From contig LS997567.1 in assembly GCA_000469685.2 (NCBI GenBank), positions 26,762,475 through 26,826,474 of the forward strand: a stretch of 64,000 bases of DNA. The letters run 5' to 3'. This DNA is from Haemonchus contortus. Lineage: Eukaryota > Nematoda > Chromadorea > Rhabditida > Trichostrongylidae. Both the position numbers and the translations under genes were made by a program. Shown here one piece after another: positions 20,791 through 32,344 of the stretch; position 1 is the stretch's first letter; the number at the start of each line of letters is the position of its first letter. Under the pieces are notes generated by a model. That model was not told the DNA's origin and ran no database searches. It saw nothing but the letters and a program-made list of their open reading frames with translations.

Positions 20791-21013
20791 CCACAACTCA
20801 TTCGCCAATAAGTACGCACCCTCTATACGATTGCCAAGCAAACTTTAGTAGCGCAAACCATTTTTGGACTTGCAACCTACGGTCGTAGCTGGATGAAAAG
20901 CCTTGTCAGAGCTTTGTAAAACCCTGACATGCAACACTGCTCTATAAGAGTTGGAAATGATTGAAAACATATTCGAAGTAGAAGCATTGGAGCATTTATA
21001 ATGGAAGGAACTA

Positions 21014-21850
21014 GTGATGAAAAGTACGCCTACTTCGAAAGTTACTGAAAAAAGTGTGAGTTTTGAAAAGGGTTATGCCACAGCTTCATTTCCTAGCAAG
21101 GAGAATATAGGAGATCTGAAAAGTGATCATGACTTTGTCTTCCGTAGGCTAATCACTCAGATGGAAAATTTTATTAACCTCCCGTGCCCAAAGCATGGTA
21201 CCACATCAAGGCTGTCAACAACATGAATAAACATAACATTAGACATTACAACATAATCGAAGAAATCGGTTTCCCCGTAAAATAATCAATAGGAAGTAAT
21301 TATGTGCCGCGTCTGTAAAGAACACAAGCAGTCTTATTGAGTACCTCTTCGACGCATCCTTTCATCAGAAGCAATCCCTGTCATTAGTGCACGCGATTTA
21401 TTCAGGACCTTCCTTTGTGAACAAAATTCGCAAAATTTTGGGGTCGAGCAGAGAGAATCCCTCCCAACTGATTACAAACATACAAGCCACAATGCGAATT
21501 TAGGAGTCGCATTGCGATCTTTGCAGAATTTTCTAAGTAAAGGGCTCTCAAAACCTCCGGTCCAAAGCAATGTAAATATGTGCAAACGGAAACGAGTTTC
21601 TCTCGGAATAACGTCGTTTCCTAGCATGCTAAACGTGGTACTTTCAACGTACTTACGAAGACATTACACACAACGGGGGTGAGAGCTACTCAAAAATCTC
21701 TACGCTGACAATGTTCCTGTGGAAACAACCTCTCAGAAGATGCACTAGAAGAGCAGTAAAAAGCAAAACAAATGTTTGCATCTATTGAAATGAATCTGCG
21801 CGCGTTTGTGAGCAACTCCGATTTTTGAGAACTTCATACACCACATTGAA
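21014..21850 (+). pseudogene. BEL/Pao reverse transcriptase remnant
   Basis: 'FEKGYATASFPSKENIGDLK' and 'FVFRRL' (~21060-21160) match the start of the Pao RT (…DGRYxVxLPWK…LxDNYxxAxxRL…). Later pieces include 'DNVPVETT' near 21705, which occupies the position of the Y-V-D-N box, followed by 'KQNKCLHL' and 'MNLRAFVSNSDF'. The central RT is not readable in one frame. Inactive. Confidence 0.6.
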
Positions 21851-22088
21851 GAAAAAGATGGAACGACATATGAACCCATAAATTTATCAAGGATAGGGTA
21901 TGACACTGTGTCGAACACGTTTCATTCCAACCAGAGGCGATAGAGATTCTCTCACACACCACCATTCGGTTTTCAACCCCACCCCTTCGGACTAGGTGCT
22001 CCCCTGATGATTTACCGAAAGTGCCTGCTGAGAACTACTGACTGAACTTTGTTAAAGGACCGCCTGGAAAGCATGATTAATCCTAGCT

Positions 22089-22621
22089 TTGCTCGAGAAT
22101 GCAGAGAGCAACGAAGCTACTAATAACATTCGACTACAGACTCCTCGGCAGCCGTTTTTGACCAATACTGCGCCTACTAATGTTAGGCCCTGGATATCGG
22201 TAGATGCTAGAAGTCAGGCATGGTCATGGTTGCGTGTTCATTTGCAAAAAAATTGCAGCGCCGCAAAAATGTTGTCGCCAGTTTACGGGAAGACAAAGCT
22301 AGCACCAGAAGCAACGCAAGCTAACAGCACCTAAACTGAGAGAGCGCCTTGCATTACTTCTCGCTATTAGACTGGCAGAATCATTTTTCGTTGAATTCAC
22401 TCAGCACGAAAAATCCCTCTCTTTGTAGCAAATCAGACAGAATGAGCGCCATTATAAACAAGCTGACTTTGCTTGCTGGAACGGCAATTTCTTCCACATT
22501 ACAGAAGAACGAAACCTCGCAGAGCAGGTACAAAGGGCGTCACCAACGCACAACTCGAAAAGTAAAAATGGGTAAGAGGGCCGCAGTGGATTCGAGATGG
22601 AGAAGAAAAAGCGCTTCTTAA
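22089..22621 (+). pseudogene. BEL/Pao RNase H-region remnant
   Basis: Two consecutive frames cover 'VYGKTKLAPEATQANST' and 'ALHYFSLLDW' followed by 'SLCSKSDRMSAI', which fits the Pao RNase H region (…K-x-R-I/L-A-P…T-I/L-P-R-L-E-L…W-S-D-S…). It is downstream of RT as expected. Motif residues are partly lost. Confidence 0.5.
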
Positions 22622-22791
22622 GAACGTTGACACTATCGAAAAATGAGGAAATTTTAGCGAAGACGAAATAAAGGCAGAGGCAAAGTAATGCACACCTACG
22701 AACATGTTAAAAAGCAAGTACAAGTCGTCCATTCTCAGGGCAATCTACGTTCGGGTTTAGGGCATTCTACGATTTAGGGCAATTCAGGAGG

Positions 22792-23870
22792 TTGCATAAG
22801 GCGTTACTTGTAGTAGCTTTCCTATTTGAATTCATCGTATTGCTCATACCAGGGGATCTCCCCCGGTATGTTGGTCAACTTGCAGCCGCAGATATGACCG
22901 AGGCAGCACACGTTGCTTTAAATGTCACATTCTCACATTGGTTCGCTAATAATTCTCGCTGGGTAGACCACCAAAACTGATACGGGATACGCTGAAAAAA
23001 TTGCGCACACTGTCAGAGTGAACGGAGTCTATCTGTCGAAGCTCCAGATAGATATGACGCCTTTCTCAGTAGATAGAGTTATCGATCGAAACCGTTCCAC
23101 AATACTCACATTGATTTTATCGATCCATCTACGTTGAAAAATAGCTCTGAGGCATATGTCTGTCTGTACACCTGCCTGATAATTAGGGCAATTCATTCGG
23201 AGTTTGTCGAAAACCTCTCTGCTGAAGCCTTCCTCAATAGCTTCATACTCTTTATTGCTGGCCGTGATGTCCTTCCATAGTGCGCAACGAATGAAACTAG
23301 AGTCATTGATACGCTCTTCGCTCCGAAACAAAATCAAGGTCGTCCCATTATGAGCTATCGTGCCACCCGCCGATCGGATGGCTATTCAACCCACCGATCA
23401 GCCTTGGATGGGATGAATACGAGGAATGGTCATCAACTTAGTATTATAAAAATGCAATAGAGGTAATTGTCAATACCCGACCTCTTTCTGCAATCAGTAC
23501 ATATTTGCGCGTATCTGTTGCGCCCTATCGATTTCTTCGAGGGGATTTTTAATTTTCACCACCAAAAATGAACGAGGACGAAAGTGATGGCGAGGATTTA
23601 GAGTATAATCAAGAGTGCATACAGTGCAACAATGCAGAAAGCATAGGGAACAAATTTTGGGATACACGGAAATTGGGATACCTCACGGTCTCGCGAGACA
23701 TTCAGAAGGCCTTGATGAATTGGACTTAACTTAAGGGAGACACGGTAAAAACATGGTTTCAATTTGCAGCGCAGACGGTCACATAAGATCCGCGGGAGGG
23801 ATACTGCCCCATAGAAAGACTTTGTTGCAACGTTCCGTTGCGAAACTCTCCCTCTAGAGATGATATTCAC
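22792..23870 (+). pseudogene. BEL/Pao integrase remnant
   Basis: On the plus strand 'THIDFIDPSTLKNSSEAYVC' (~23105-23165) continues as 'LYTCLIIRAIHSEFVENLS' and 'AEAFLNSFILFIAG' (to ~23265). This is the Pao integrase core (…GIDYFGPL…KVYVCLFTCLxTRAVHLE…S…FLxxFRRFxxRRG). The C-terminal domain appears at 23770-23860 as 'DGHIRSAGGILPHRKTL'. In-frame stops lie between. A minus-strand open frame at 23029-23337 overlaps this and is most likely a shadow. Confidence 0.7.
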
Positions 23871-24564
23871 ATCGGTCGAAGCAAGTAGAAAAATGGAAAC
23901 GGTAGGTCACGAATTTGACGAGAACTATCAATTCAGAAGTCTGGACATAAGAACACCGATGCAGCTAAGAGTTCGGAAGCCTCGCGCAGCGAAAATAAAA
24001 GCATTTAAAGCACACCGACAGGAAAAAAATTCAACACGGTTTCAGATAACAGCGAACATGTAGCACAACCCGCTACACTGAAATTCAGTCGAGTAACAAG
24101 AAAACCTCACACTTCAATGCTCTTAACAATAATGCGCGTGAAAGCGTCACCGTGCAACATATTTTATGTTTGAATGAGACGAACAAGATCCATCCCTCTC
24201 AGCCACCTTTTTAAATTTGTTTCGATACCGACTAAATAACTTTTTCAAAATAAGGAACAACTTTGCAACTTGAATCACCTCCTCTTTAGCAGACCCTAAT
24301 GACATTGAGAGCAAAAAACCAAATCACACAATGCAGAAGCGACGCTCCTATGCTCTGCAAACAAGTGACAAATTTTCCCTCAGAGGGACGTGATCAAAAT
24401 TGGTGGTCAGAAGGAGCCACCTTCTCATTCACAGCGATTTTTATTGTGTAGTTCCGTACGCAACGCTCCTGATCTAACTACTGGTCTGAAAGTGCAGAAT
24501 GCAGAGAGAGGTGATTTCTAATACTTGTAACGCAGAGTCGACATGACGTGATCTTAAACAGGGT

Positions 24565-25058
24565 ATGAAAGGTTACTCTTCTCCAAGCAATATTCAAGCT
24601 GTAGCACTAAACCTTACCAAAACAGTACTTATTATAACAACATTGTTGTGCAGGCTATCCTCTGCCTGCTGGAACGGTAACATGAGACAATGTGTAGGAC
24701 TATCCTCTTCGCAGCGTAGCATCTGTCATTATGAATTCGAGCATGAACAACTTTTCATCAAAAACGACCCTGTTCACAGCCTCGGCATAAAATGTGACCA
24801 TTGATCAAAAGTAAAGCGTACAACCGAGCACATGGTATGCAGAAAAAAGTCGTTGTTCTGGGTTAGGGACACTCACCAACAGCTTGGCTATATGGTTCGA
24901 TGTCGAGGATCGTGGTCATGCCATTTCGACGTGGATGAGTACTCCTCTGATCCACAATTTTCCTCTAATTCTCTAATACCTACCACTGAAGTTTTCGAGT
25001 CGAATGCCTGTACTTTATACCCCTGCTATTCCGCTGGTACGTTACACAATGCAGCGGT
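24565..25058 (+). pseudogene. Env-like glycoprotein remnant, part 1
   Basis: Two open frames separated by a stop at ~24802 encode a hydrophobic stretch followed by a cysteine-rich ectodomain. 'RDTHQQLGY' then 'RCRGSWSCH' and later 'SNACTLYPC' resemble the Gc/G2-type (class II fusion-like) glycoprotein that some nematode BEL/Pao elements carry downstream of pol. The downstream position fits. It is broken by a stop and then by the transposon at 25060. Similarity is judged from cysteine spacing and context only. Confidence 0.45.
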
Positions 25059-25059
25059 A

Positions 25060-26301
25060 CACAGCGTGGGCCAAAATTATGCTTACACAAATATCGCGTC
25101 CTCAAAATGAATAGAAGACTAATAAAACGAACCAATTCCAGACAAGTGTTCATGACCAATCACTCATTAAAATAGTACATTGTAGCCAAGATCTGTTGCC
25201 TTTTTCTTTCATTGAAGCCTGAAGACGACGATAAATGGAGTCAGCGATGGCACGCACGCATCAAGTACGTTATCCTCAGCTTTTTGGGAGGCATTTTCGA
25301 AATTATTCCGGTTTTTGTCTGGGCTAACGCATGCTTTTACTTCCAAGATCAACCACACTGAGTTATCAATGGAGTTCAGCTCAAGGCTCCTAGGTAGCCA
25401 AGATCGCAGGTTATGAAGTCGGGTAACTTGTTTTGCGAAATTTTTGGATGATTTCTGTTCTGAAGAGCTTCATTTCGACAATATGTCCGGTTCATATTGA
25501 CAAAGGGTCCTATTGCGCATGGCGAGATCTAACACGTTTCTGAATCCACTTCCGCTCTTTATTTACTAAATTAATCGGTGTCTTTGCCTTGGGAATGATG
25601 CTTGTAAAAGTCACCCTAGAAGTTAGTGAGCCTAGCGCTGGTACCCCTTCCAATTCTTTCAGCTTCATATAAACCTTGTCGCCCTGCTTAGTGAGCACCT
25701 CTTTTATCATAAATATCTTTTGGTCGATGAAAAGGCATTATGAGGATTCCTTTGAAGACGGAGAAGCAGCTTTTGTGGGCCGAACTTTCTCTTCCCTTTG
25801 GCCTGCTGACTCGGAAAATCACTTCATTATCGTATAAGGGCATTGCTTCGCAGATGATTTTCACGATTTTGCGCAGAAAACCTCATGTGATATCCATCCC
25901 TTGAGCCATTTTGTGAGCAGAGAGACTTCACTGCTACGCAGACTTTTGCTCTGCTTTCTTAACATTCCTCCTGAATGCTACCGTAGGCCTCCTGTGTTCA
26001 CTCCTCCGATCTGCAGTTGGTCCCAGTTCTTTGAAGCGTCTAGTGGTCGGTTATACCAGCTGGTTTATGACAATGAGTGGTCTGGAGACAAACGGTGCCA
26101 AAAGTACTTGTAATTGCAAAGTGGTGATTGCTTCACGAGAGGGTGACACCTTTTATTATTTATGAAATCTGCCAAACGTTCAACATTATTAGGATGAGAT
26201 GACGTAATCTACCTTGTGAAGTGCAAGAAGCCGAATAAAACACCATAAACTCTGAAAAAATAGGCATAACGTCTGCGCGCGCTGTAATTTGGTACACCCT
26301 G
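25060..26301 (-). mobile_element. Tc1/mariner-type transposon inserted in env-like region
   Basis: The right end reads CACCCTG then TA (26302-26303). Its complement CAGGGTGTACCAAATTACAG is matched imperfectly at the left after TA 25058-25059 (CACAGCGTGGGCCAAAATTA), giving an element of ~1242 bp. The minus strand carries a decayed transposase: 'MIKEVLTKQGDKVYMKLKE' at 25510-25710 (the position after the first catalytic Asp, usually SDEK-F-…) and 'LPRSLELNSIDNSVWLILE' near 25380 (S-P-D-L-N-P-x-D-y-x-x-W), then 'KNRNNFENAS'. The copy at 33388 is the same family. Confidence 0.75.
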
Positions 26302-26303
26302 TA

Positions 26304-26545
26304 GACGGCTCTTGACCAATACACCTTGTGATCGCGTTCCACACGTGCCTACATCAACTCACATATATGGAGTATTTAAGTGTGCGATATCTGAGCTAAG
26401 CATAATTCCAGGAATAGAAGTTGAAGTTTACAATGAGAAGAAGCCAGGCCAACTACTGCTCAGCCCCTATGTGACGAAACAGTTCGCGAATCCTAAAATT
26501 TACTGTGATGTCTGCCCAAACGCTATCAACAGTACCACATAACGA
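26304..26545 (+). pseudogene. Env-like glycoprotein remnant, part 2
   Basis: Directly beyond the transposon's right TA, an open frame continues with 'FKCAISELSIIPGIEVEVY' and 'LLLSPYVTKQFANPKIYC'. It is consistent with the continuation of the glycoprotein ectodomain interrupted at 25058. It ends at a stop at 26540-26542. Assignment rests on continuity across the insertion. Confidence 0.4.
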
Positions 26546-26839
26546 ATTTGCTCAATCTAGCTGTGAAGCGTTGGTGATACCCGATAGATCCCTCTTTCCA
26601 GTGGCATGGCGGTCCCACATAATTTTTCGTCGTGTGATAAGAAGGGTTACTGAGTATGCGACGGTACCGGGCACAAAGCAAACCATCGCTTTCCGCGTTA
26701 TTGCCTGACACAAACCAGAGGCAATAGCAACAGTGTGCTGCCGTAATCGACCGCGCATCCCACAATCAAAAGCGCAGATGATACTCTGGTAATGGAGTCT
26801 ACCAATGTGGAGATCGTTGTAATCAATACTTTTGATGAA

Positions 26840-27145
26840 GTGCGGATGCTGTGCAGCGGCAAGTGGCGCACTTCGCACACGCACAATCACGGGTTCAAAT
26901 CCCGGATCGACATTCGCCTAGGCTAACCAAGCCTTCCGTCCCTCCAGGATCAACTGACTGGTACCAGGCTCATCTGGGAGAGTAAAACACTGTACATCGG
27001 CTACTACGAGTCATTATATCGACCGCATATCTTTCAGTACGCCACGGTGATTATGAATGGAAGTTGAATGCGTGGGCGCATTCCTCAGGCGGGATTGATC
27101 AACGCCCCAAGACTTTATCCTTCAAGTTTCTTAATAAAACATAGA
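26840..27145 (+). mobile_element. tRNA-derived SINE
   Basis: A tRNA-like head occupies 26840-26910, with an A-box-like TGTGCAGCGGCAAGTGG and a good B box in CGGGTTCAAATCCCGG whose flanks pair. It is followed by ~230 bp of tRNA-unrelated body containing GGTACCAGGCTCATCTGGGA and a terminal AATAAA-like end near 27135. RNA polymerase III promoter boxes with an unrelated body define a SINE. The A box and acceptor stem do not fold as a clean tRNA, so I do not call a tRNA gene. It sits inside the env-like region. Confidence 0.65.
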
Positions 27146-27155
27146 CAGCGCGTCT

Positions 27156-27355
27156 TTGAATATTAACGCCACCTGCTCGTCACAATTCCACAGTATCGTG
27201 GGATGCAATGATTTTGAACAGGGTAGCATTTTCAATCTATCGTGCTACGCACCTATCGAAACCCAAACAATGCGATCAATGCGCGCTTCATGTATGCGGT
27301 CTAGAGTGCAGTCTCACAAACATCGAGATGAATCTCGCCGAACCCACCGTTGAGA
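27156..27355 (+). pseudogene. Env-like glycoprotein remnant, part 3
   Basis: An open frame just after the SINE reads 'ATCSSQFHSIVGCNDF', then 'FNLSCYAPIE' and 'RASCMRS'. The Cys pattern matches the domain III-like region of Gc-type glycoproteins (C-x-A…G-C-Y…C…C). It is in the same direction as parts 1 and 2. The frame ends at 27351-27353. Low certainty. Confidence 0.35.
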
Positions 27356-28630
27356 GGGCACCAGTTGAGTGATATGTGACACAGTATGTGAAGGTGACAA
27401 TGTTTCGACGAAATCGTTAAGCCTTCTCAACTACGTAGTATACAGTGGAGGGATTGTAGCCGTTTTTTAAGTGAGCGCAACAAAAAGAATACCAAAGCTC
27501 GAGTGGTCTGCGAATTTTCACTGACCGGACCTCACTCCACTGAAGACAATTTTTTCAATCCCTCGAAAAATGAAATTGGCTGCAGCTGCGCTCTTCATTG
27601 TACCGATACTTCTAACTCACATGTCCGGTCAAATAGTTTTGTGACGTACCGGAGCCGCTATCACTTCAGCAACATCGGTTCACATGAAATTGGTATGGAC
27701 AATTCTAAACCGATTACCAACATAATATATAATAATACAATAGTGTATCTATGCCACTCACAGCCGCTGTGCACCACAAAAACAAATGAAGAAATGAAGG
27801 GCCATCGAGAACAACCATACTTCCATTCCTCAGAATACCCACATGAAAATTCTCGCATCTTATTATTCTGTCATGGATGATATAGATCACGAGAATCGCC
27901 TGTCTGCGCTCGAACAGCAAACTTCAGTGGACGCTATCGGCAACACCCTACAAGGAATCACTGCTCACATTGACACCTTATTCGCCATTGTCGCTGAATT
28001 GGAGCATGACGTCAACACTATATTAGAGCGCACAACTCCCAAATCTATTTGTGTATGTAGTACTTTGGTGGATAATGTGGATTGACCCTTCACTGGCCGT
28101 TATTATAGATACCCGGATTCAGCAGGGGTTCTGAACTGCTTCGTGTGCCCGATGCCTCGGTGCAGAACCCGGACCCGCAATGTGCTCGGTATCATGCGAT
28201 ACCTGCCGTAGACTGCGTAATACTGTACTGTGTTTGGGTCCACCAGTGAAGATGCGTAAGATCTTAGCGTGCTCGTGGCTCGTCGTTCACTCAACCTTTC
28301 CTCTTTCCATTTCCATCGACTGCTGTACGTCATCCCATACTCACTTGCTGCTAATCTCGCCGTCCCAAGTTCATCTCTTACTGCTCCTGTTATTGCTACT
28401 GCTGATTAACCACCGACGAAGCATATGTGGACCCTATGCTCGATTATTCAAGATATGCCGGGTTCAAGCCGCAGCTTGTACAAATCCATGACACAGCGCT
28501 GACTCCTTAACAAATCTTAGTAGTGTGATTTACATGTATGTATTGCCAGTACTAACAAGTTGGCATAATAGGTCAGTTGTTGCAATTGCTTCATTCTGTG
28601 TAATTTTGCTGCGGTGGGGTACAGTGTTAC
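27356..28630. other. Unassigned stretch, may include the end of the BEL/Pao element
   Basis: Short frames occur on both strands (for example 27503-27880 and 27843-28085) without familiar motifs. A leucine-rich run near 28380 reflects CTGCTC/TTGCTA repeats. If the BEL/Pao element has a 3' LTR it should lie here or just after, but I could not recognise it. Confidence 0.35.
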
Positions 28631-28639
28631 AGGAGCGGC

Positions 28640-28800
28640 ACAAAGGCATAGCAGCGACGTCAGAAGCGCCACACGAATCTTGACGTTGCAGCTACGCTCC
28701 ATCCACAAGCTTCTTCACATGTGCCCTTGTCACTAATCAGAACGATAGCATGAATCCGTTCAGACTGAATCGCATTTACAGGGAAGCACTGCCCTAATTT
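28640..28800 (-). repeat. Segment related to 18556-18690
   Basis: The blocks GACGTCAG, TGACGTT, GTCACTA, GATAGCAT and ACTGAATCG recur in the same order and orientation as at 18556-18690. On the minus strand both can be read as a weak integrase C-terminus-like frame. The relation could also be explained by decayed long terminal repeats flanking the BEL/Pao element. Confidence 0.45.
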
Positions 28801-28944
28801 ACGTTGACCAGCAGTAACATTGCAATGAAGGGAAGGAGTTATTGGCACCGTGACTTCTCTATGCAAGGGTTTGAGAAGTAAAGGTATTCGTGTAGTTTCT
28901 CTGAATACAGGAAGTAGACTATAAGTTCCACTGAAGTCAAAAGG

Positions 28945-29345
28945 GAAGGATACTCGGTCGCAGTGTCCATTCAAGATGAGATGTGTACCCCCGTAGGTGG
29001 TTTCGAACGCTGATTTCAAATCTGTGTTTTAGATCTGCGAAACGATTCTGGGAACAAAGTTACGGGACCGACGCCTCCCCTGTGTTACAGCACTGTAACG
29101 AACGGATCACCGATCACGGATCGAGCAAACGTAGTACAGTGCAGTGGTGGCTTAGCGGCTAGTGCGGTGGGCTGGTAGACATGACATCAAGGTTCGAATC
29201 CTTGATGCATGCGCTCGTTTTGCTTTTCCATGAAATGCGTCCTAAACGCTTGCAAAACGTTTTTGGGCTCAATATTGGGCATCTTTAGGGCTCCCTCACA
29301 ATTTAGGAACACTGGAAATGTATTAGAAGAAATTTTTTTGCCATT
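28945..29345 (+). mobile_element. SINE-like repeat, family 1, copy 1
   Basis: The order is a core (GGTCGCAGTGTCCATTCAAG from ~28955; GCTGATTTCAAATCTG; AACGATTCTGGGAACAAAG), then a tRNA-like module at 29144-29208 and a tail. The module has an A-box-like TGGCTTAGCGGCTAGTGCGG and a B box GGTTCGAATCC flanked by pairing CAA/TTG. The tail includes AAAACGTTTTTGGGCTCAAT and ends in a T-run near 29335. It matches 30465-30865 in inverted orientation at roughly 85-90% by eye. Confidence 0.75.
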
Positions 29346-30464
29346 CACCGGCCGAATTAAGTGGAGCTTGAAGGGTTCTAAATGATTCATAGAATCAAAC
29401 GCTCTCCTGCACGTCACCAGCAAATCTTCTGAGCGAATACGGTGTCGTCATACTTTGTGTAAGAGTCTCGTTCTTGCAGCATAACGTTGGTACCATCTAG
29501 GAATGAAGAGCTCTCGAACCGTACCCATCGCTATGAAAACAAGCCCGTTACCCTTTGCGTGGAAGTCGAGTCCGTGAAAGGCGATCATAATGATCCTCTG
29601 CGGTCGCCTGATGAGGACAGCCACGATGGACCCGCAACGTCACGAAAGAAACCTCCTACGTTTGGGATACACAGGTTTCGAAGTGAAACGTAGCCTTCAA
29701 GTCTGTGATTTGGCCCATGAGCTCGAATTTCATGGCGCTGATAGAAGAATCCATTACCTTCTGCAGCTGGAGTGTCAAAGGCCGCACCTCCTCGAACATG
29801 AATAACCGTTTTGTATCATCACGACAGAGTGCCGTCCATGGAAATCAAAAGGGCATGAGCCTTCGAATTAGTCTATTATTGACAACTTATGATGTCTTAT
29901 GTGGCCGCAACTGTCAGGTGCAAAACAAGCGGGTCGATGTGCGTACTTATTGAGATTGGCGGATAAGTTGGAAGAGTTAGTTACATAAAATTAATATGGG
30001 AGTTCCATTGCACAACAGCCGTTTCCACTGGATACCACTCGAAATCAACAACAAAGGCCTACACTGGAAAAAATTCCTACCTATTCATGAGTGGATTCAC
30101 GGTCTTGAGGACATCCGTTGGATCATGTCCAGTCGCATCAACACTCACCTCATGAAAGAACTCCTTGGAAGGACGTTTACCTCGAGAAAGAGCGGATAAT
30201 CATGCAATTATGCACTCATAGCGATAAACTATTGTTCTACAATATTTCCTCAACAATTCGATCAACAATTTCCTTTGTATCACTGCTTCGGAAGCGCGGA
30301 CAGTGTTCCTAGAATGTTTGGACCGTATCCCCCCCCCCCCCGAAGAGGGAGGTGATCGGATGAGTCATTCGACCGCTGTCTACCGTTAGTGCAGGGAGCT
30401 GCCGAAGATTTCGAAACACCATCTTGACGGTCAGGGGTAGAGAGGCGTGTATATTTGGTAACAG
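29346..30464. other. Unassigned spacer between the inverted SINE-like pair
   Basis: About 1.1 kb with scattered short frames on both strands and no motif I recognise. A run of ten or more C residues lies near 30330. Confidence 0.4.
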
Positions 30465-30865
30465 TGGTAAAAAAATTTTATTCGATCACCATTCCCCGGA
30501 GTCCTAAATTGTGAGGGAGCCCTGTGAAAATGCCCAACATTGAGCCCAAAAACGTTTTGCAAGCGTTTAGGACGCATTTCATGGAAAAGCAAAACGAGCG
30601 CATGCATCATGGACTCGAACCTTGTTGTCATGTTTACCTGCCCACCGCACTAGCCGCTAAGCCACCATTACACTGTACTATGTTTGCTCGACGTGATCCG
30701 TTCGGAACAGTGCTATAACACAGGGGAGGCATCGGTCCCGTAACTTTGTTCCTAGAATCGTTTCGTAGATTTGAAACACAGATTTGAAATCAGCGTTCAA
30801 AACCACCCACTTTGGTATACATCTCATCTTGAATGGCCACTGCGACCAAGTATACTTCTTTGTCA
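30465..30865 (-). mobile_element. SINE-like repeat, family 1, copy 2 (inverted)
   Basis: This is the reverse complement of the 28945-29345 repeat. The tRNA-like module is at 30603-30667 (minus) with B box GGTTCGAGTCC. The core end reads CATCTTGAATGGCCACTGCGAC on the plus strand at ~30824-30845. The A+B box spacing is the same as in copy 1. Confidence 0.75.
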
Positions 30866-31554
30866 GTTATGACATCCATCAAGCTTGGTGCCTTACTTCA
30901 CTTCCACTTTGACTGTCAAGCCATCGTTTTGAATTCCCTATATTTCGTTCCAAAAACCCGCATCATTGAAGCTATAATTAGACCGTGGTATACACGAGCA
31001 TATCATCGACCACAGACCGCAAAGGTGACTGGATGACACTCGGGTCTCGAAGAAGAGGCGTTTCTATCCGAGACTTGTAAACTAGAGTGTTGCCGTTCCA
31101 AGAGTTCTTGTCGAGCCTTTCTGCTGCGTTTCTTCTCAAAACAATCGAAGAACTAGCGAAATAGTTCGCGAGTTTGTCGTATTCATGTACTGATGCAGGA
31201 TTCTGGCTGCATTCCAGGAGAAGATCGCTTCGATCATTCCAAATCATTACTTCACTCAGGCCTTGACCGGCCTTTGAGATTCAGCATGCTTTCTTTGACG
31301 CTTTGCTGAGAATATCTAGAGCCGCTGTTACTCAACTGCACCTCACTGCCTATCTATAATTCATTCGATCATTCTTTACTCATAATTTCATATTTCATTC
31401 ATTTGATCTAGTTCATTATCTACAAATAGCTCAAGCAGCTGTTGCAGCCTATTTGTCGAATCGCTATACCTTTTCAAACTTGGACTGCCATGCAGAATGC
31501 TCGTTTCAATGCCTGCTTGGCTTCCGTGATGGAGATAATCCTACTAACCAGGGA
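30866..31554. other. Unassigned stretch
   Basis: Short frames only; nothing recognised. TTCATTCATTTGATC-type local repeats occur around 31365-31400. Confidence 0.35.
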
Positions 31555-31905
31555 AGGATCCCAAGTCGAAGTGGCCATTTGAAATGAGACCTACACTGCT
31601 GGACGTGTTTTTGGATGCTGAGTTCAAATCTGCTTTCCCAATTGGTTAAGCGTTTCTTTGAACGGAGTTATAAGGGTAATTTCAGGGAGCTTAGCATTAA
31701 AAACTTAAATAACACGGATGCGCTTGGTTCCTCAACAGCGGCTCGGTGTAATTGTAAGCGTGACGCTTGATGGGCGAGAGGCTAGGGTTCGGGTTTACGG
31801 GGGAAGGATTTTTTGCATTATACAGAATTTTTCCTTCAAGCACTAGAAAATACTCCCATGAAGGTTTCATTACGCTTTATGACCTTTAGTGCTTTGGTGA
31901 TACCT
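31555..31905 (+). mobile_element. SINE-like repeat, family 2, copy 1
   Basis: The core begins GTCGAAGTGGCCATTTGAAA and contains GCTGAGTTCAAATCTGCTTT, matching the family 1 core. The tRNA-like module differs (31739-31797): GGTGTAATTGTAAGCGTGACG as an A-box region and GGTTCGGGTTT as a weak B box, then a different tail (ACTAGAAAATACTCCCATGA). It pairs with 32345-32700 in inverted orientation. Confidence 0.65.
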
Positions 31906-32344
31906 TCTCCTACCTCCTACCTGTAACCGAGTGAGAGGTTCCTCCGTGCGCAGAATTTGGACGCTCGGGGGAATGAGAAGCATATGATGAGGAATGATGA
32001 TGCTAGAGTGGGTGTTGTTGCCAGATTGGGTGCGATGGTGCGTAGCAGCTCCGGACTCTCCAACACCGGTACTGTTGATAGTGGACTCGCTGATCAGAAA
32101 GCTATTCAGTGCTCCTCACCTCCACAAGAGCAGGTTAAGGATATGACACCCCGCTCGAGGTTTCCACGAGGCTAATACAGTCAATAGACGCTCATTTCTC
32201 ATTCCCTTTCAAAAATATGGTTGAACGCACCACTTCATATGTAATAGCTCATGATCTCAACTTTTGCGTGTACACACGAGACCCCATTCTTCGCTTACCA
32301 TCGCTTGTCTACTTTCGGCAAGATTTATGAAATTCCTCGTGTAG

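Larger units (their letters stand above)
18960..27600 (+). mobile_element. BEL/Pao LTR-type retroelement with env-like tail, decayed
   Basis: Fragments appear in canonical order on the plus strand: gag zinc knuckle (~20018-20055), protease (~20500), RT (~21040-21850), RNase H (~22250-22450), integrase core (~23100-23290), integrase C-terminus (~23770-23860) and a cysteine-rich env-like region (24565-27355). All are broken by stops and shifts. The env-like part is split by a Tc1/mariner element and a SINE. I could not identify LTRs with confidence, so both ends are approximate. Spacing is close to that of a full-length BEL/Pao element, i.e. this is an old whole copy and not a fragment. Confidence 0.7.

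Noticed and set aside
26840..26910. Functional tRNA gene
   Set aside because: The T arm is good but the rest does not fold cleanly and is followed by a SINE body.
29144..29208. Functional tRNA gene
   Set aside because: A and B boxes are present, but the acceptor stem does not close and the same module recurs inside a longer dispersed repeat, so it is a SINE head.
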